From: JABSOG01 sp041583135
GTDB lineage: Bacteria > Pseudomonadota > Gammaproteobacteria > Enterobacterales > Alteromonadaceae
DNA: 61,809 nucleotides
Reading direction: 5' to 3'
NCBI GenBank assembly: GCA_041583135.1
Contig: JBFHGJ010000021.1
Coordinates: 1 to 61,809, forward strand
A program made the translations under genes and the position numbers. The notes below the pieces were generated by a model. The model saw only the letters and a list, made by a program, of their open reading frames with translations, did not search any database and had not been told where the DNA came from. The first letter of the stretch is position 1. The number at the start of each line of letters is the position of its first letter. Below, one piece after another: positions 1-9,292 of the stretch.

Positions 1-87
1 AAAATCACGCGTTGAGTTATGGTTGATCTATTTCTCAATTCTTGTAACATTTCAGCCAGTTAATTGAAGATACGCCAAAGGTTTACT

Positions 88-1728
88 GTGTTACACACTG
101 CCTCATTGACAAGAACGTCAGTTATTTCTGCGCTATTGCTTTTGCTTATTGTTAGCGCCATCGCTTACTACCCCTCATTGGACGTGCCGTTTTACTTAGA
201 TGATAGAGGGTCTATCACAGAAAATACCTTGCTGGCCGAACCAAGTGTCAAAGGCATATACGATAGCCATTTGAAGTCGCGTTTTATTGGCTATGCCAGC
301 CTATGGATGAACTATCAGCTCGGCGAGCTTGAACCTTTTGGTTATCATCTGGTGAACATTGCTATTCACTTACTCAATGGCTTGTTGGTGTATTGGATGG
401 TGCTGAATCTATTTAACTTTTTTGTTAAGTCAGCCGAGCGTCATGAAAATACTCTCAAGCGCAACCGTTATTGGGCTTTTGCCGTAGCAGCGCTGTGGTG
501 CCTTCATCCACTCAATTCGCAAACGGTGATTTACATCGTGCAACGTTTGGCCTCGATAGTGGCCATCTTTAGTCTCTTTACCATTATCTTTTATATCAAA
601 GCCAGACAAGCACAAACACTCAATCAGGCCACACTGTTTGGCAGCTTGGTGCTTTTGTGCGTGATAGCAGGCTTTCACGCCAAACAAAATTACGCCACTG
701 TCATCGCCTTTTTATATTGTTGGGAGCTATATAGCGCCAAGCCAGCGTTTAGAGCCAGATTAGTGCAACTCAGTGTGGCAGGCTTTATTGCACTGTTGTT
801 GATTGCGCCATTTATCCCCAAGTTTTGGCAAGCATTAGACACCTTTACCCGCGACGCACATGCCGACACTCGGGTTGAGTATTTTTATACGCAAATGGTG
901 GTGCTGTGGCATTACCTGTTTAAATTCTTTTACCCGTTTAATTTACAGCTTGAGATCGGCATTGAGTTAAAACGCAGTTTTGAGCCGGTCGTAGCACTGG
1001 CAATGGTAGGGCATCTGTTGCTGATTTATCTGGCGCTGCGTGCTCGGCGCGCTATTCCCTTACTGCCGGTAGGTGTCTTGTTGTTCTATTGCAGTCATTT
1101 GGTGGAGTCTTTCATGATCCCAATTAAAGACTTAGCGTTTGAACATCGGACTTATATCGGCAATGTCGGTCTGGCCTTGGCGTTAGTGGCGGCGGTGCGT
1201 TTTTGGTATAACGCGGCGCGTCGCAGCAATCGCAATATCAAACTCAGCGGCGCTTTTGCCTTGGTGTGTGTGGTCTTTGTTGCTGCAACTTTCTTGCGGG
1301 CGCAGCAGTGGCAGGCGCCTTTGAGTTTTTACGCCAATGAAGTGGCCAATGCGCCAGAGCATGCCAGAGCCAATGCATCATACGGTACGGAGCTGGCCAA
1401 AGCCGGCAAACTTGAAGAAGCAGAAAAATATCTCAAAAAGAGTTTTGATATTTCCAAAAAGGCTAAGCGGATCACCGCATCGGCCTTGAGTGCGTATATG
1501 GCGGTACTGTATCAGCAGAAGAAATTTCAACAAGGTGCGATGGTGGCCAACGTCGGTCTGGTTCACATTAAAACACCTATGGAAAGAAGCGATTTACTCA
1601 GCAAGTTGGCGATGGGTTACATCTATATGGGCTACTGTGACTTTGCCACTGGGTTATTGACCCAGTCGTTGAAGCTCAACCCAAATAATGCGGAAGCCAA
1701 AAGCAATCTAGCCCACTGTCGCAGATAA
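88..1728 (+). CDS. Polytopic membrane protein with C-terminal TPRs, GT-C-like
   Basis: An integral membrane protein of about 546 residues with roughly ten hydrophobic helices, followed by a soluble tail of about 130 residues holding two to three tetratricopeptide-like helix pairs (segments beginning LEEAEKYLKKSF and YMGYCDFATGLLTQSL). After the first helix there is an acidic loop (PFYLDDRGSITEN) like the Asp-Asp loop of GT-C transferases and TMTC-type mannosyltransferases, so a lipid-linked-sugar transferase is plausible but unproven. An in-frame stop sits just before a TTG at 64. I prefer GTG at 88, which has AAAGG six bases upstream; TTG 64 has no clear ribosome site. The stop is one base before the pgi start. 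It could instead be a non-catalytic membrane scaffold. Confidence 0.7.
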   Translation: MLHTASLTRTSVISALLLLLIVSAIAYYPSLDVPFYLDDRGSITENTLLAEPSVKGIYDSHLKSRFIGYASLWMNYQLGELEPFGYHLVNIAIHLLNGLLVYWMVLNLFNFFVKSAERHENTLKRNRYWAFAVAALWCLHPLNSQTVIYIVQRLASIVAIFSLFTIIFYIKARQAQTLNQATLFGSLVLLCVIAGFHAKQNYATVIAFLYCWELYSAKPAFRARLVQLSVAGFIALLLIAPFIPKFWQALDTFTRDAHADTRVEYFYTQMVVLWHYLFKFFYPFNLQLEIGIELKRSFEPVVALAMVGHLLLIYLALRARRAIPLLPVGVLLFYCSHLVESFMIPIKDLAFEHRTYIGNVGLALALVAAVRFWYNAARRSNRNIKLSGAFALVCVVFVAATFLRAQQWQAPLSFYANEVANAPEHARANASYGTELAKAGKLEEAEKYLKKSFDISKKAKRITASALSAYMAVLYQQKKFQQGAMVANVGLVHIKTPMERSDLLSKLAMGYIYMGYCDFATGLLTQSLKLNPNNAEAKSNLAHCRR

Positions 1729-1729
1729 A

Positions 1730-3370
1730 ATGATAGATACCCCTGCCTATAAGGCGCTCAAAGCACATCAGTTGTCGATGCGTGAGCGCCATCTCAAAGA
1801 TATGTTTGCCAATGATGCCGAACGTTTTGACAAGTTTTGCGTTGAAGCTTGTGGTATCACCTTAGACTACTCCAAAAATCGCGCCTCAGATACCACCATG
1901 GGATTGCTGATGTCGTTGGCTCAGCAAAGTGGCCTTAAAGCGCGAGTTGAGGCGATGTTTGCAGGGGATGTGGTCAACACGACCGAACAGCGAGCGGTGC
2001 TACATACTGCACTGCGTCAGCAGCACGATACTCCGCTGTTGGTCGATAATGTCGATGTCATCGAGCAAGTCCGCCAAACGCTGGCGAAAATGAAGCAGTT
2101 TTGCCATCAGGTTCATCAAGCCGAGCAAGCCTGTTTTGACGGTCAAGCCTTTAGCGATATTATCTGCCTAGGGATAGGTGGTTCATTCCTTGGGCCAAAA
2201 ATTGTCTATGAGGCGTTAAAGCCTTACCACCTCAATAAACAACAGCTACACTTTGTCGCTAATGTTGATGGCAGTCACCTAAACTCGGTGCTGTCGTCTT
2301 TAGATCCTAATCGGACTATGGTGATCATTGCCTCTAAGTCATTTTCGACCCAAGAGACCATGCGCAATGCCCAAACGGTCAAATCGTGGCTGGTCGATGC
2401 CATAGGAGAAGAAGGCGCAAAAAGCCATATGGTGGCGCTATCGAGTAACGAAGCGGCAGTAGCCAGCTTTGGTATCGATCCACAGCTGCGTTTTCCTATG
2501 TGGGATTGGGTCGGGGGTAGATATTCTCTTTGGTCTGCGATAGGTTTGCCTATTGCTTTGGCCATAGGATTTGAACAGTTCGAACAGTTGCTGCAAGGCG
2601 GCTATGACATGGACCAGCATTTCTTAACGGCGCCTATGGAACAGAATATGCCGGTGATCATGGCGCTGCTCGGCATATGGGACATCAACTTCTGGCAGGT
2701 GTCCAGTCATTGCATTATCCCTTATTGTCATTATTTGCGTGGTTTTCCTGCTCACATTCAACAGCTGGATATGGAAAGTAACGGTAAGTCGGTGACCTTT
2801 GATGGTAAAGCCATCGACTACTATACCGGCCCTGCCATTTGGGGCAGTGAAGGGGTTAACAGCCAACATGCGTTTTTTCAGCAGATCCATCAAAGCAATG
2901 CGATTTATCCGGTAGACTTTATTCTGCCTTTGTCACTAAAAAATACCAGTGAGACGCATCACGACATGCTGGTGGCTCATTGCTTTGCGCAGTCTCGGGC
3001 GCTGATGCTGGGCAAAACCACCGAGCAAGCCTATCAAGAGCTCAAAGCGCAAGGCTTAGATGATGAACGTTGTCATGCCCTTGCTCCGCATAAAGCGATG
3101 GCCGGTAACAAGCCCAATAATGTATTGTTGCTAGAGGATTTAAGCCCGCGCACTTTAGGCAGCCTATTGGCTTTGTATGAGCATAAGGTGGTGGCACAAG
3201 GGTTTATTTGGCAGATCAACTCATTTGATCAATGGGGGGTTGAACTGGGCAAACAGTTAAGCGGCCCGATACATCGGCGCATCACCATAGCAGAGGATGA
3301 CGGCCAATTTGATTGCTCAACCGAAGCGCTGATAGCCCGCTATCTTAAGCGCAAAAAATCTAGCGCTTAA
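1730..3370 (+). CDS. pgi: Glucose-6-phosphate isomerase
   Basis: Interconverts glucose-6-phosphate and fructose-6-phosphate in the cytoplasm, feeding glycolysis and here also the mannose and UDP-sugar branches encoded next door. The protein has 546 residues, the normal length for bacterial Pgi. Both family signatures are visible: DWVGGRYSLWSAIGLP near residue 260 and SFDQWGVELGKQL near 500. The phosphate-binding GIGGSFLGP lies near 150 and the SKSFSTQETM loop near 205. The ATG lies one base after the stop of the upstream membrane protein, so the two are probably co-transcribed. The last 11 bases overlap the convergent end of ugd. Family assignment is secure. Confidence 0.97.
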   Translation: MIDTPAYKALKAHQLSMRERHLKDMFANDAERFDKFCVEACGITLDYSKNRASDTTMGLLMSLAQQSGLKARVEAMFAGDVVNTTEQRAVLHTALRQQHDTPLLVDNVDVIEQVRQTLAKMKQFCHQVHQAEQACFDGQAFSDIICLGIGGSFLGPKIVYEALKPYHLNKQQLHFVANVDGSHLNSVLSSLDPNRTMVIIASKSFSTQETMRNAQTVKSWLVDAIGEEGAKSHMVALSSNEAAVASFGIDPQLRFPMWDWVGGRYSLWSAIGLPIALAIGFEQFEQLLQGGYDMDQHFLTAPMEQNMPVIMALLGIWDINFWQVSSHCIIPYCHYLRGFPAHIQQLDMESNGKSVTFDGKAIDYYTGPAIWGSEGVNSQHAFFQQIHQSNAIYPVDFILPLSLKNTSETHHDMLVAHCFAQSRALMLGKTTEQAYQELKAQGLDDERCHALAPHKAMAGNKPNNVLLLEDLSPRTLGSLLALYEHKVVAQGFIWQINSFDQWGVELGKQLSGPIHRRITIAEDDGQFDCSTEALIARYLKRKKSSA

Positions 3371-4694
3371 CCGCAAGACCGCGGCCGATACCAAAATAGT
3401 CGATTTGCATCTGCGCCATGACTTTCGGGTCATACATGTTACGGCCGTCGAAGATGACGGCGCGATTCATCAGTTGCTTGAGGCGCTCAAAATCAGGAGA
3501 GCGAAATTGACGCCATTCGGTGCAGATCACCAGTGCATCGGCCTGCTCCAGCGCCTTCATCATGTTATCGACATAGCCAATCTCCAAGCCAAATTGACGG
3601 TCAAACTCTTTCATGGCGTGGGGATCGTAGGCAATCACTTCAGCCTCAAGCTCAAGTAACCTGCTGATCAGCACTTTTGAGGTGGCTTCGCGGACATCGT
3701 CGGTTTTAGGTTTGAACGATAATCCCCACACGGCAATGCGCTTACCTTGCAAGCGGCCATCGAAATAACGGTCAAGATGGCTTAGCAGGTGGCGTTTTTG
3801 CCGTTCATTAACTGCATCGACGGCGCTGAGCAATTGGTTGTTGCAATTGGCGCTATCGGCCATCGCCGAGAGGGCTTTGACGTCTTTGGGAAAGCACGAA
3901 CCGCCATATCCGCAGCCTGCATAGATAAAATGGTAGCCGATGCGTCTATCGGCGCCTATGCCTTCGCGCACGCTTTCGATATCTGCACCTAGGTGCTCGG
4001 CAATGTTCGCCATTTCGTTCATAAACGATATCTTGGTGGCAAGCATGGCATTGGCGGCATACTTGGTCAGCTCTGCCGAACGGCTGTCCATAAACATGAT
4101 TTTTTGATGGTTGCGGGAAAAGGCGGCGTAAAGCAGACTCATGGTGTCTTTGACGTTGGAATTTTCTGTGCCTATTACTATTCTGTCGGGACTGCGGAAG
4201 TCATCGATAGCGGCACCTTCTTTTAAAAACTCGGGATTGGAGCAGACTGTAACTTCAATGTCCGACTTACCAAGGCTTGCCAGTTTGTCGGCAATAAACT
4301 GCTCTACTTGTATCGCAGTGCCGACCGGAACGGTCGATTTATTGACGACAATCGCGTCAGATTGCAGGTGCGTGGCGATTTGTTCGGCGACATCATATAC
4401 ATGGGTTAAATTGACCGAACCATCGCTTTGCGGCGGCGTGCCAACCGCAATAAAGATCACCTGCGCATGTTCAATCGCGAGCTTGGCATCGGTGGTAAAG
4501 CACAGCCTTTTTTGGCGCTGGTTTTCTTTGACCAGCTCCTCAAGCCCCGGCTCATAGATAGGAATGTGATTGTTTCGCAACAAGTCGATTTTGTTACGGT
4601 CAATATCGACACAAAAAACATCATGCCCCACACTGGCGAAGCAGGCGCCTGTGACCAAACCGATATAACCTGTGCCAAAAATTGTTATTCTCAT
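3360..4694 (-). CDS. ugd: UDP-glucose 6-dehydrogenase
   Basis: Oxidises UDP-glucose to UDP-glucuronate with two NAD+ in the cytoplasm, providing uronic acid for surface polysaccharide. The N-terminal Rossmann motif GTGYIGLVTGACFA is at residue 7, the catalytic Cys is in GYGGSCFPKDV near 265, and the C-terminal UDP-binding domain contains GLSFKPKTDDVREATS. Length is 444 residues, normal for the family. A TTG at 4697 could extend it by one residue, but ATG 4694 has GGA six bases upstream and gives the usual MRITIFGTGY start. It is transcribed against its neighbours pgi and manB. A TATAAT-like -10 (4772-4777, minus strand) and a large palindrome lie upstream. WbpA-type dehydrogenase at 7957 is a separate paralogue. 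Confidence 0.95.
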   Translation of the reverse strand: MRITIFGTGYIGLVTGACFASVGHDVFCVDIDRNKIDLLRNNHIPIYEPGLEELVKENQRQKRLCFTTDAKLAIEHAQVIFIAVGTPPQSDGSVNLTHVYDVAEQIATHLQSDAIVVNKSTVPVGTAIQVEQFIADKLASLGKSDIEVTVCSNPEFLKEGAAIDDFRSPDRIVIGTENSNVKDTMSLLYAAFSRNHQKIMFMDSRSAELTKYAANAMLATKISFMNEMANIAEHLGADIESVREGIGADRRIGYHFIYAGCGYGGSCFPKDVKALSAMADSANCNNQLLSAVDAVNERQKRHLLSHLDRYFDGRLQGKRIAVWGLSFKPKTDDVREATSKVLISRLLELEAEVIAYDPHAMKEFDRQFGLEIGYVDNMMKALEQADALVICTEWRQFRSPDFERLKQLMNRAVIFDGRNMYDPKVMAQMQIDYFGIGRGLAVKR

Positions 4695-4732
4695 CAATTG
4701 TCCATGTTGTCGCTGGGTTTAAACATCTGTTC

Positions 4733-4762
4733 GCTTTTGCGCCTTAATTAAGGTGCAAAAGC
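4733..4762. promoter_or_regulatory. 30-bp near-perfect palindrome in the ugd leader
   Basis: GCTTTTGCGCC and GGTGCAAAAGC flank a central TTAATTAA, with one mismatched position. On the minus strand it lies downstream of a perfect TATAAT (4772-4777; the matching -35 is weak) and 39 bases before the ugd start codon, so it is in the presumed ugd 5' leader. It could be a protein-binding operator or an RNA hairpin; no run of T follows, so it is not an obvious terminator. Confidence 0.5.
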
Positions 4763-4889
4763 AAGAGGCGCATTATAGACCTGTCTTAAAAGGAATGCCA
4801 TCGAAGCGCCAAATGCTTTAATTGAGCGGCTAATTTCAGTAAAATGCCGGGCCTACTTATGAGTAAATACTGCAAAAGTCATCAATACT

Positions 4890-6260
4890 ATGGATACACA
4901 ACTTGCCTGCTTTAAAGCCTACGATATTCGCGGACGATTGGGCGATGAACTGAATGAAACACTGGCTTATCGTATCGGGCGGGCATTTGCCGAGTTTATT
5001 CAACAAGGCAAAGTGGTGGTTGGTGGCGATATGCGCCTAACTTCGGCAGGGCTTAAATCCGCGTTGGCCGATGGCCTTATGGCCGGTGGTATTGATGTCA
5101 TCGATATTGGCATGGTCGGCACCGAAGAAGTCTATTTTGCGACCGCATATCTTGAAGCCGACGGCGGCATCGAGGTCACAGCCAGTCATAATCCCATCGA
5201 CTTCAACGGCATGAAATTGGTTGGTAAGGGCGCTGTGCCTATCAGCTCCGATAGCGGCTTGTTGCAGATAAAGCAGTGGGTTGCGCAAAATCAATTCAGC
5301 GACGTTGCCGAAAAGGGCAGCTATCGCGAGCAAACCATTGTGGTGCCCTATGTTGAACATCTGCTGAGCTATATCGATTGTGGTCAAATCAAACCGCTCA
5401 AACTGGTGGTCAATGCCGGTAATGGCGCAGCAGGTCATGTAATCGATGAATTGGAACGCCGCTTTATTGCGCAAAACGTGGCCATTGAGTTTATCAAGAT
5501 ACACCATCAGGCCGACGGTCATTTTCCCAATGGTATTCCCAATCCCTTATTGGTAGAAAACCGCAGCGCGACCGCAGAGGCGGTAAAAGCCGCCAATGCC
5601 GATATGGGGATCGCTTGGGATGGTGATTTCGACCGCTGCTTCTTGTTTGACGAGCACGGTGATTTTATCGAGGGATATTATATCGTTGGCTTGTTGGCAG
5701 AAGCCTTTTTACGCTCACATCCGGGCAGTAAAATCATTCATGATCCTAGATTGACCTTAAACACCATTGATATCGTCAAGCAAAATCATGGCGTCGCCAT
5801 TGAGAGTAAGACAGGTCATGCCTTCATCAAAGAGCGGATGCGCCAAGAAGATGCCATTTATGGTGGCGAAATGTCGGCTCATCACTATTTCAAAGCGTTT
5901 AACTACTGCGACAGTGGCATGATCCCGTGGCTGTTGGTGGCCGGTTTGTTAAGCGAAAAGCGCATTCCCTTATCGCAAATGGTATCGCAAAGGGTGGCGG
6001 CTTATCCCTGCTCTGGTGAGATCAACACCCGTTTAGATGACCCTGATGCGGCGATTGCGGCGGTTTTGGACCAGTATGGGCCGAGTGCAAACCAAGTGGA
6101 CCATATTGACGGCATCAGTGTTTCATTTGACAACTGGCGCTTTAATTTGCGTAAATCCAATACCGAGCCGCTGTTACGGCTCAATGTCGAGTCTCAAGGC
6201 GACAAGGCTCTTATGCAACAACATACCGACGCGTTACTCAAACTCATCGGCCAATACTAA
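4890..6260 (+). CDS. manB: Phosphomannomutase (ManB/CpsG type)
   Basis: Converts mannose-6-phosphate to mannose-1-phosphate, the second step toward GDP-mannose. All alpha-D-phosphohexomutase landmarks are present: the phosphoserine loop TASHNPIDFNGMK near residue 97, the metal-binding DGDFDR near 245, the sugar-specificity loop GGEMSAHHYF near 328, and the phosphate-binding RKSNTEPLLRLN near 425. The 456-residue length matches CpsG. It is followed after 19 bases by manC, making a manB-manC operon that starts in the 195-base gap shared with the divergent ugd. Some family members also use phosphoglucose; the sequence alone does not settle substrate preference. Confidence 0.93.
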   Translation: MDTQLACFKAYDIRGRLGDELNETLAYRIGRAFAEFIQQGKVVVGGDMRLTSAGLKSALADGLMAGGIDVIDIGMVGTEEVYFATAYLEADGGIEVTASHNPIDFNGMKLVGKGAVPISSDSGLLQIKQWVAQNQFSDVAEKGSYREQTIVVPYVEHLLSYIDCGQIKPLKLVVNAGNGAAGHVIDELERRFIAQNVAIEFIKIHHQADGHFPNGIPNPLLVENRSATAEAVKAANADMGIAWDGDFDRCFLFDEHGDFIEGYYIVGLLAEAFLRSHPGSKIIHDPRLTLNTIDIVKQNHGVAIESKTGHAFIKERMRQEDAIYGGEMSAHHYFKAFNYCDSGMIPWLLVAGLLSEKRIPLSQMVSQRVAAYPCSGEINTRLDDPDAAIAAVLDQYGPSANQVDHIDGISVSFDNWRFNLRKSNTEPLLRLNVESQGDKALMQQHTDALLKLIGQY

Positions 6261-6279
6261 TTAAAAGGAAGTCAATTCA

Positions 6280-7686
6280 ATGAGCACCATTATCCCTGTT
6301 ATATTATCAGGTGGCTCCGGGACCCGTCTTTGGCCGTTATCCCGCAAGCATTATCCCAAGCAATTGCTCAATCTCGCCGGTGGTCAATATACCATGTTGC
6401 AGCAAACGGCCCTTAGAGTGCAGCATTTGAGTGCGCCTATTGTGGTGTGTAATGAAGATCATCGGTTTATGGTCGCCGAGCAACTTAGGGCGCTGAGTGA
6501 GCAACCAGCGACCATCATTTTAGAGCCTTTGGCGCGCAATACCGCACCTGCAATCGCCCTTGCGGCACTGGCTGCAACTGAGCAGGACCCTGAGGCCATC
6601 ATAGCGGTTTTTCCGGCGGATCACGTCATCAACAATCAAGCGGTATTTGAACAAGCGTTAGAGAAAGCCACCGAGGCGGCATGTAGCGGTGATTTGCTGA
6701 CGTTTGGCATTGTGCCGAGCGAAGCCGAAACTGGTTATGGTTACATCAAGGCGCAGGCGCAAAATGGCGAGTTAAGCGCGGTAGAGCAGTTTGTTGAGAA
6801 GCCCTGTCTGCAAGATGCCGAAGCGTATGTCCAAAGTGGCCAGTATTTTTGGAACAGCGGCATGTTCGTGTTTAAAGCCCAAGCCTATCTCGATGCTCTT
6901 GAAGCGTTGGCTCCGACGATAAAGTCGAGTTGTCAGGCCGCCTTGGCACAGGCCAACAGTGACTTAGACTTCATCCGAGTTGACAAGGCGGCTTTTGCCC
7001 AGTGTCCTGATCTGTCTATCGACTACGCGGTCATGGAACATGCTTCTAATGTGAAAATGGTGCCGATGGACGCCGGTTGGAGCGATGTCGGCAGCTGGAG
7101 TGCATTATGGCAAATCGCCGATAAAGACAGTGATGACAACGCGTTTATCGGCGAGGTCATGGCCATCGACAGCAGCGGTAACCTAGTGCACAGCGCCGAG
7201 AAGCTGGTGGCCATCATCGGCCTTGATAACGTGGTGGTGGTCGATACCAAAGATGCCCTGTTGGTGTGTGATAAATCTCAAGTGCAACGTGTCAAAGAGA
7301 TAGTGGCCGAACTCAAGCAGCAAAGTCGCCCAGAGCACTTGTTGCACCGTGAAGTCCATCGGCCGTGGGGCTGTTATGATGCCATCGACAGTGATGAGCG
7401 TTATCAGGTCAAACGTATCAAGGTTAAGCCCGGCGCCAGCTTGTCGTTGCAAATGCATCACCATCGTTCTGAGCATTGGGTGGTGGTTAAAGGCACCGCA
7501 AAGGTACAGTTGGGCGAAAAAACGCTGCTATTGACGGAGAATCAGTCGGTCTATATTCCCATCGGCGAGAAGCACCGCCTGACCAACCCAGGCAAAATAC
7601 CGCTTGAGCTGATTGAGGTGCAAAGTGGCGATTACTTGGGAGAAGACGATATCGTACGATTTGAAGATCTCTATCGACGCGATTAG
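6280..7686 (+). CDS. manC: Mannose-1-phosphate guanylyltransferase / mannose-6-phosphate isomerase
   Basis: Bifunctional type-II enzyme that makes GDP-mannose from mannose-1-phosphate and GTP and, through its C-terminal cupin, can isomerise fructose-6-phosphate to mannose-6-phosphate. The N-terminal nucleotidyltransferase signature SGGSGTRLWPLSRKHYPKQ is at residue 10, FVEKP near 173, and the isomerase domain begins about residue 350 with RPWGCYD and the metal-binding QMHHHRSEHW near 392. Length 468 is typical. AAGGAAG lies upstream of the ATG. Together with manB and pgi it completes fructose-6-phosphate to GDP-mannose. No GDP-mannose dehydratase or fucose genes follow, so mannose itself or a product made elsewhere is likely used. 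Confidence 0.95.
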   Translation: MSTIIPVILSGGSGTRLWPLSRKHYPKQLLNLAGGQYTMLQQTALRVQHLSAPIVVCNEDHRFMVAEQLRALSEQPATIILEPLARNTAPAIALAALAATEQDPEAIIAVFPADHVINNQAVFEQALEKATEAACSGDLLTFGIVPSEAETGYGYIKAQAQNGELSAVEQFVEKPCLQDAEAYVQSGQYFWNSGMFVFKAQAYLDALEALAPTIKSSCQAALAQANSDLDFIRVDKAAFAQCPDLSIDYAVMEHASNVKMVPMDAGWSDVGSWSALWQIADKDSDDNAFIGEVMAIDSSGNLVHSAEKLVAIIGLDNVVVVDTKDALLVCDKSQVQRVKEIVAELKQQSRPEHLLHREVHRPWGCYDAIDSDERYQVKRIKVKPGASLSLQMHHHRSEHWVVVKGTAKVQLGEKTLLLTENQSVYIPIGEKHRLTNPGKIPLELIEVQSGDYLGEDDIVRFEDLYRRD

Positions 7687-7743
7687 GCGATTGTCTCAAG
7701 CTACAGACAAAGCTGGACCAAGGCACAAGCCTAGTCGGATAAA

Positions 7744-7807
7744 GCGCCGTTAAAGGCGCGAAAGTACGGTGTTTGCGCTTTCAATGTTTCTGTCATTAAA
7801 GTAGAAT
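7744..7807 (+). promoter_or_regulatory. Hairpin and candidate promoter between manC and wbpA
   Basis: The 270-base gap holds a short GCGCC/GGCGC hairpin (7744-7759), not followed by a T-run, and a candidate sigma70 promoter: TTTCAA (7779-7784), 17-base spacer, TAGAAT (7802-7807). It would start wbpA mRNA about 140 bases before the ATG. The -35 is weak. No JUMPstart/ops element was seen. Confidence 0.35.
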
Positions 7808-7956
7808 GTGGCCCGCTTAGTCAGGCTAGGCGCATAGTCCACAGCAATCTTACTCGCCAAAGCCGACAGTGAGACACAAAAACCTCTTTAAGGCCAATAC
7901 CAACAGCGCAAACCGAAGCGCTTAAAAGAGCAATCAGGCACACAGCCGACAGGAAA

Positions 7957-9279
7957 ATGAAAGTGAATTTAGAGACAAAAAACGCATTACAGCAAAAATT
8001 GGACGACCGAACGGCGGTCATTGGTATTGTTGGTCTTGGTTATGTCGGTTTACCCTTGTTGCTGCGTTATGTTGATATCGGATATCAAGTGATTGGCCTA
8101 GACATCGATGAGCGCAAAGTGACGCAGTTGCAAAGTGGCAATAGCTACATTGAGCATATCAGCAGTCAAAAAATTGCCCAGGCACTGGAAAAAGGCTTCC
8201 GTGCCACGACAGACTTTACCGCTGCCAGTGAATGCGATGCACTGATCTTGTGCGTTCCTACGCCGCTGAACAAATATCGCGAGCCGGATCTGAGCTTTGT
8301 ATTGAATACTACCGACTCGCTCAAACCCTATCTACGCAAAGGGCAGGTGATCTCGTTAGAAAGCACCACTTATCCGGGCACCACCGAAGAAGAATTGTTG
8401 CCGCGCGTCTGCGAAGGTGGTCTTGCCGTCGGTGAAGAGATCTTTTTGGTTTACTCACCCGAGCGTGAAGATCCCGGCAATCCAAATTTTGAAACCAGCA
8501 CCATCCCTAAAGTCGTAGGTGGTCATACCGCGGCCTGTAGTGAGGTTGGCGTATCGTTATACCGTCAAGCCATCAACTCAGTGGTGCCGGTCTCCTCGAC
8601 CAAAGTGGCAGAAATGACCAAGCTGCTTGAAAATATTCATCGCGCCGTCAACATCGGTCTGGTCAACGAGATGAAAGTCGTAGCCGATAAAATGGGCATT
8701 GATATTCATGAAGTGATCAATGCCGCCGCCACCAAGCCGTTTGGTTTTACTGCCTATTACCCTGGGCCGGGCCTCGGCGGTCACTGCATTCCAATCGATC
8801 CGTTTTATTTGACTTGGAAAGCCCGTGAATACGGTTTACATACCCGGTTTATCGAGTTGGCAGGGGAGGTGAATACTTCAATGCCGGCTTGGGTCATGAC
8901 CAAGCTTACCGATGCTCTTAACGACAAGGGCTTGGCAGTCAAAGGCGCCAAAGTGCTGGTGCTGGGCATCGCCTACAAAAAGAATGTCGATGACATGCGC
9001 GAATCGCCGTCGGTTGAATTGATGGAACTGTTGGAAGAAAAAGGCGCGATTGTTGCTTACTCAGATCCCCATGTGCCGTCATTTCCCAAAATGCGCGAGC
9101 ATTTCTTTGAACTCGATAGCGTGGCATTAACCGCCGAGTCGGTTGCTGCCTATGACTGTATCTTGTTGGCAACGGACCATGATGGTTTTGATTATGATTT
9201 GATTGCCAAACACGCGCCATTGATCATCGATACCCGCGGTCGCTATAAGGGCGAAATGGACAATCTGATTAAAGCTTAA
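7957..9279 (+). CDS. wbpA: UDP-N-acetylglucosamine 6-dehydrogenase (WbpA-like)
   Basis: NAD-dependent oxidation of UDP-GlcNAc to UDP-GlcNAc-uronate, first step of the diacetamido-uronate pathway. Rossmann motif GIVGLGYVGLPLLLRY is near residue 25, the catalytic Cys in GGHCIPIDPFYLTWKA near 275, and the C-terminal domain has GIAYKKNVDDMRESPS. The N-terminus and the YIEHIS segment closely resemble Pseudomonas WbpA rather than Ugd or TviB. Length is 440. It leads a compact set with wbpB 13 bases downstream, then wbpD and wbpE, which is the gene content of the Pseudomonas B-band pathway and strongly supports the call. Confidence 0.92.
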   Translation: MKVNLETKNALQQKLDDRTAVIGIVGLGYVGLPLLLRYVDIGYQVIGLDIDERKVTQLQSGNSYIEHISSQKIAQALEKGFRATTDFTAASECDALILCVPTPLNKYREPDLSFVLNTTDSLKPYLRKGQVISLESTTYPGTTEEELLPRVCEGGLAVGEEIFLVYSPEREDPGNPNFETSTIPKVVGGHTAACSEVGVSLYRQAINSVVPVSSTKVAEMTKLLENIHRAVNIGLVNEMKVVADKMGIDIHEVINAAATKPFGFTAYYPGPGLGGHCIPIDPFYLTWKAREYGLHTRFIELAGEVNTSMPAWVMTKLTDALNDKGLAVKGAKVLVLGIAYKKNVDDMRESPSVELMELLEEKGAIVAYSDPHVPSFPKMREHFFELDSVALTAESVAAYDCILLATDHDGFDYDLIAKHAPLIIDTRGRYKGEMDNLIKA

Positions 9280-9292
9280 GACAGGAAACGTG

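Noticed and set aside
7687..7956. JUMPstart/ops (RfaH) element ahead of the polysaccharide genes
   Set aside because: I looked for the GGCGGTAGC-type core here and before other operons and did not find it.
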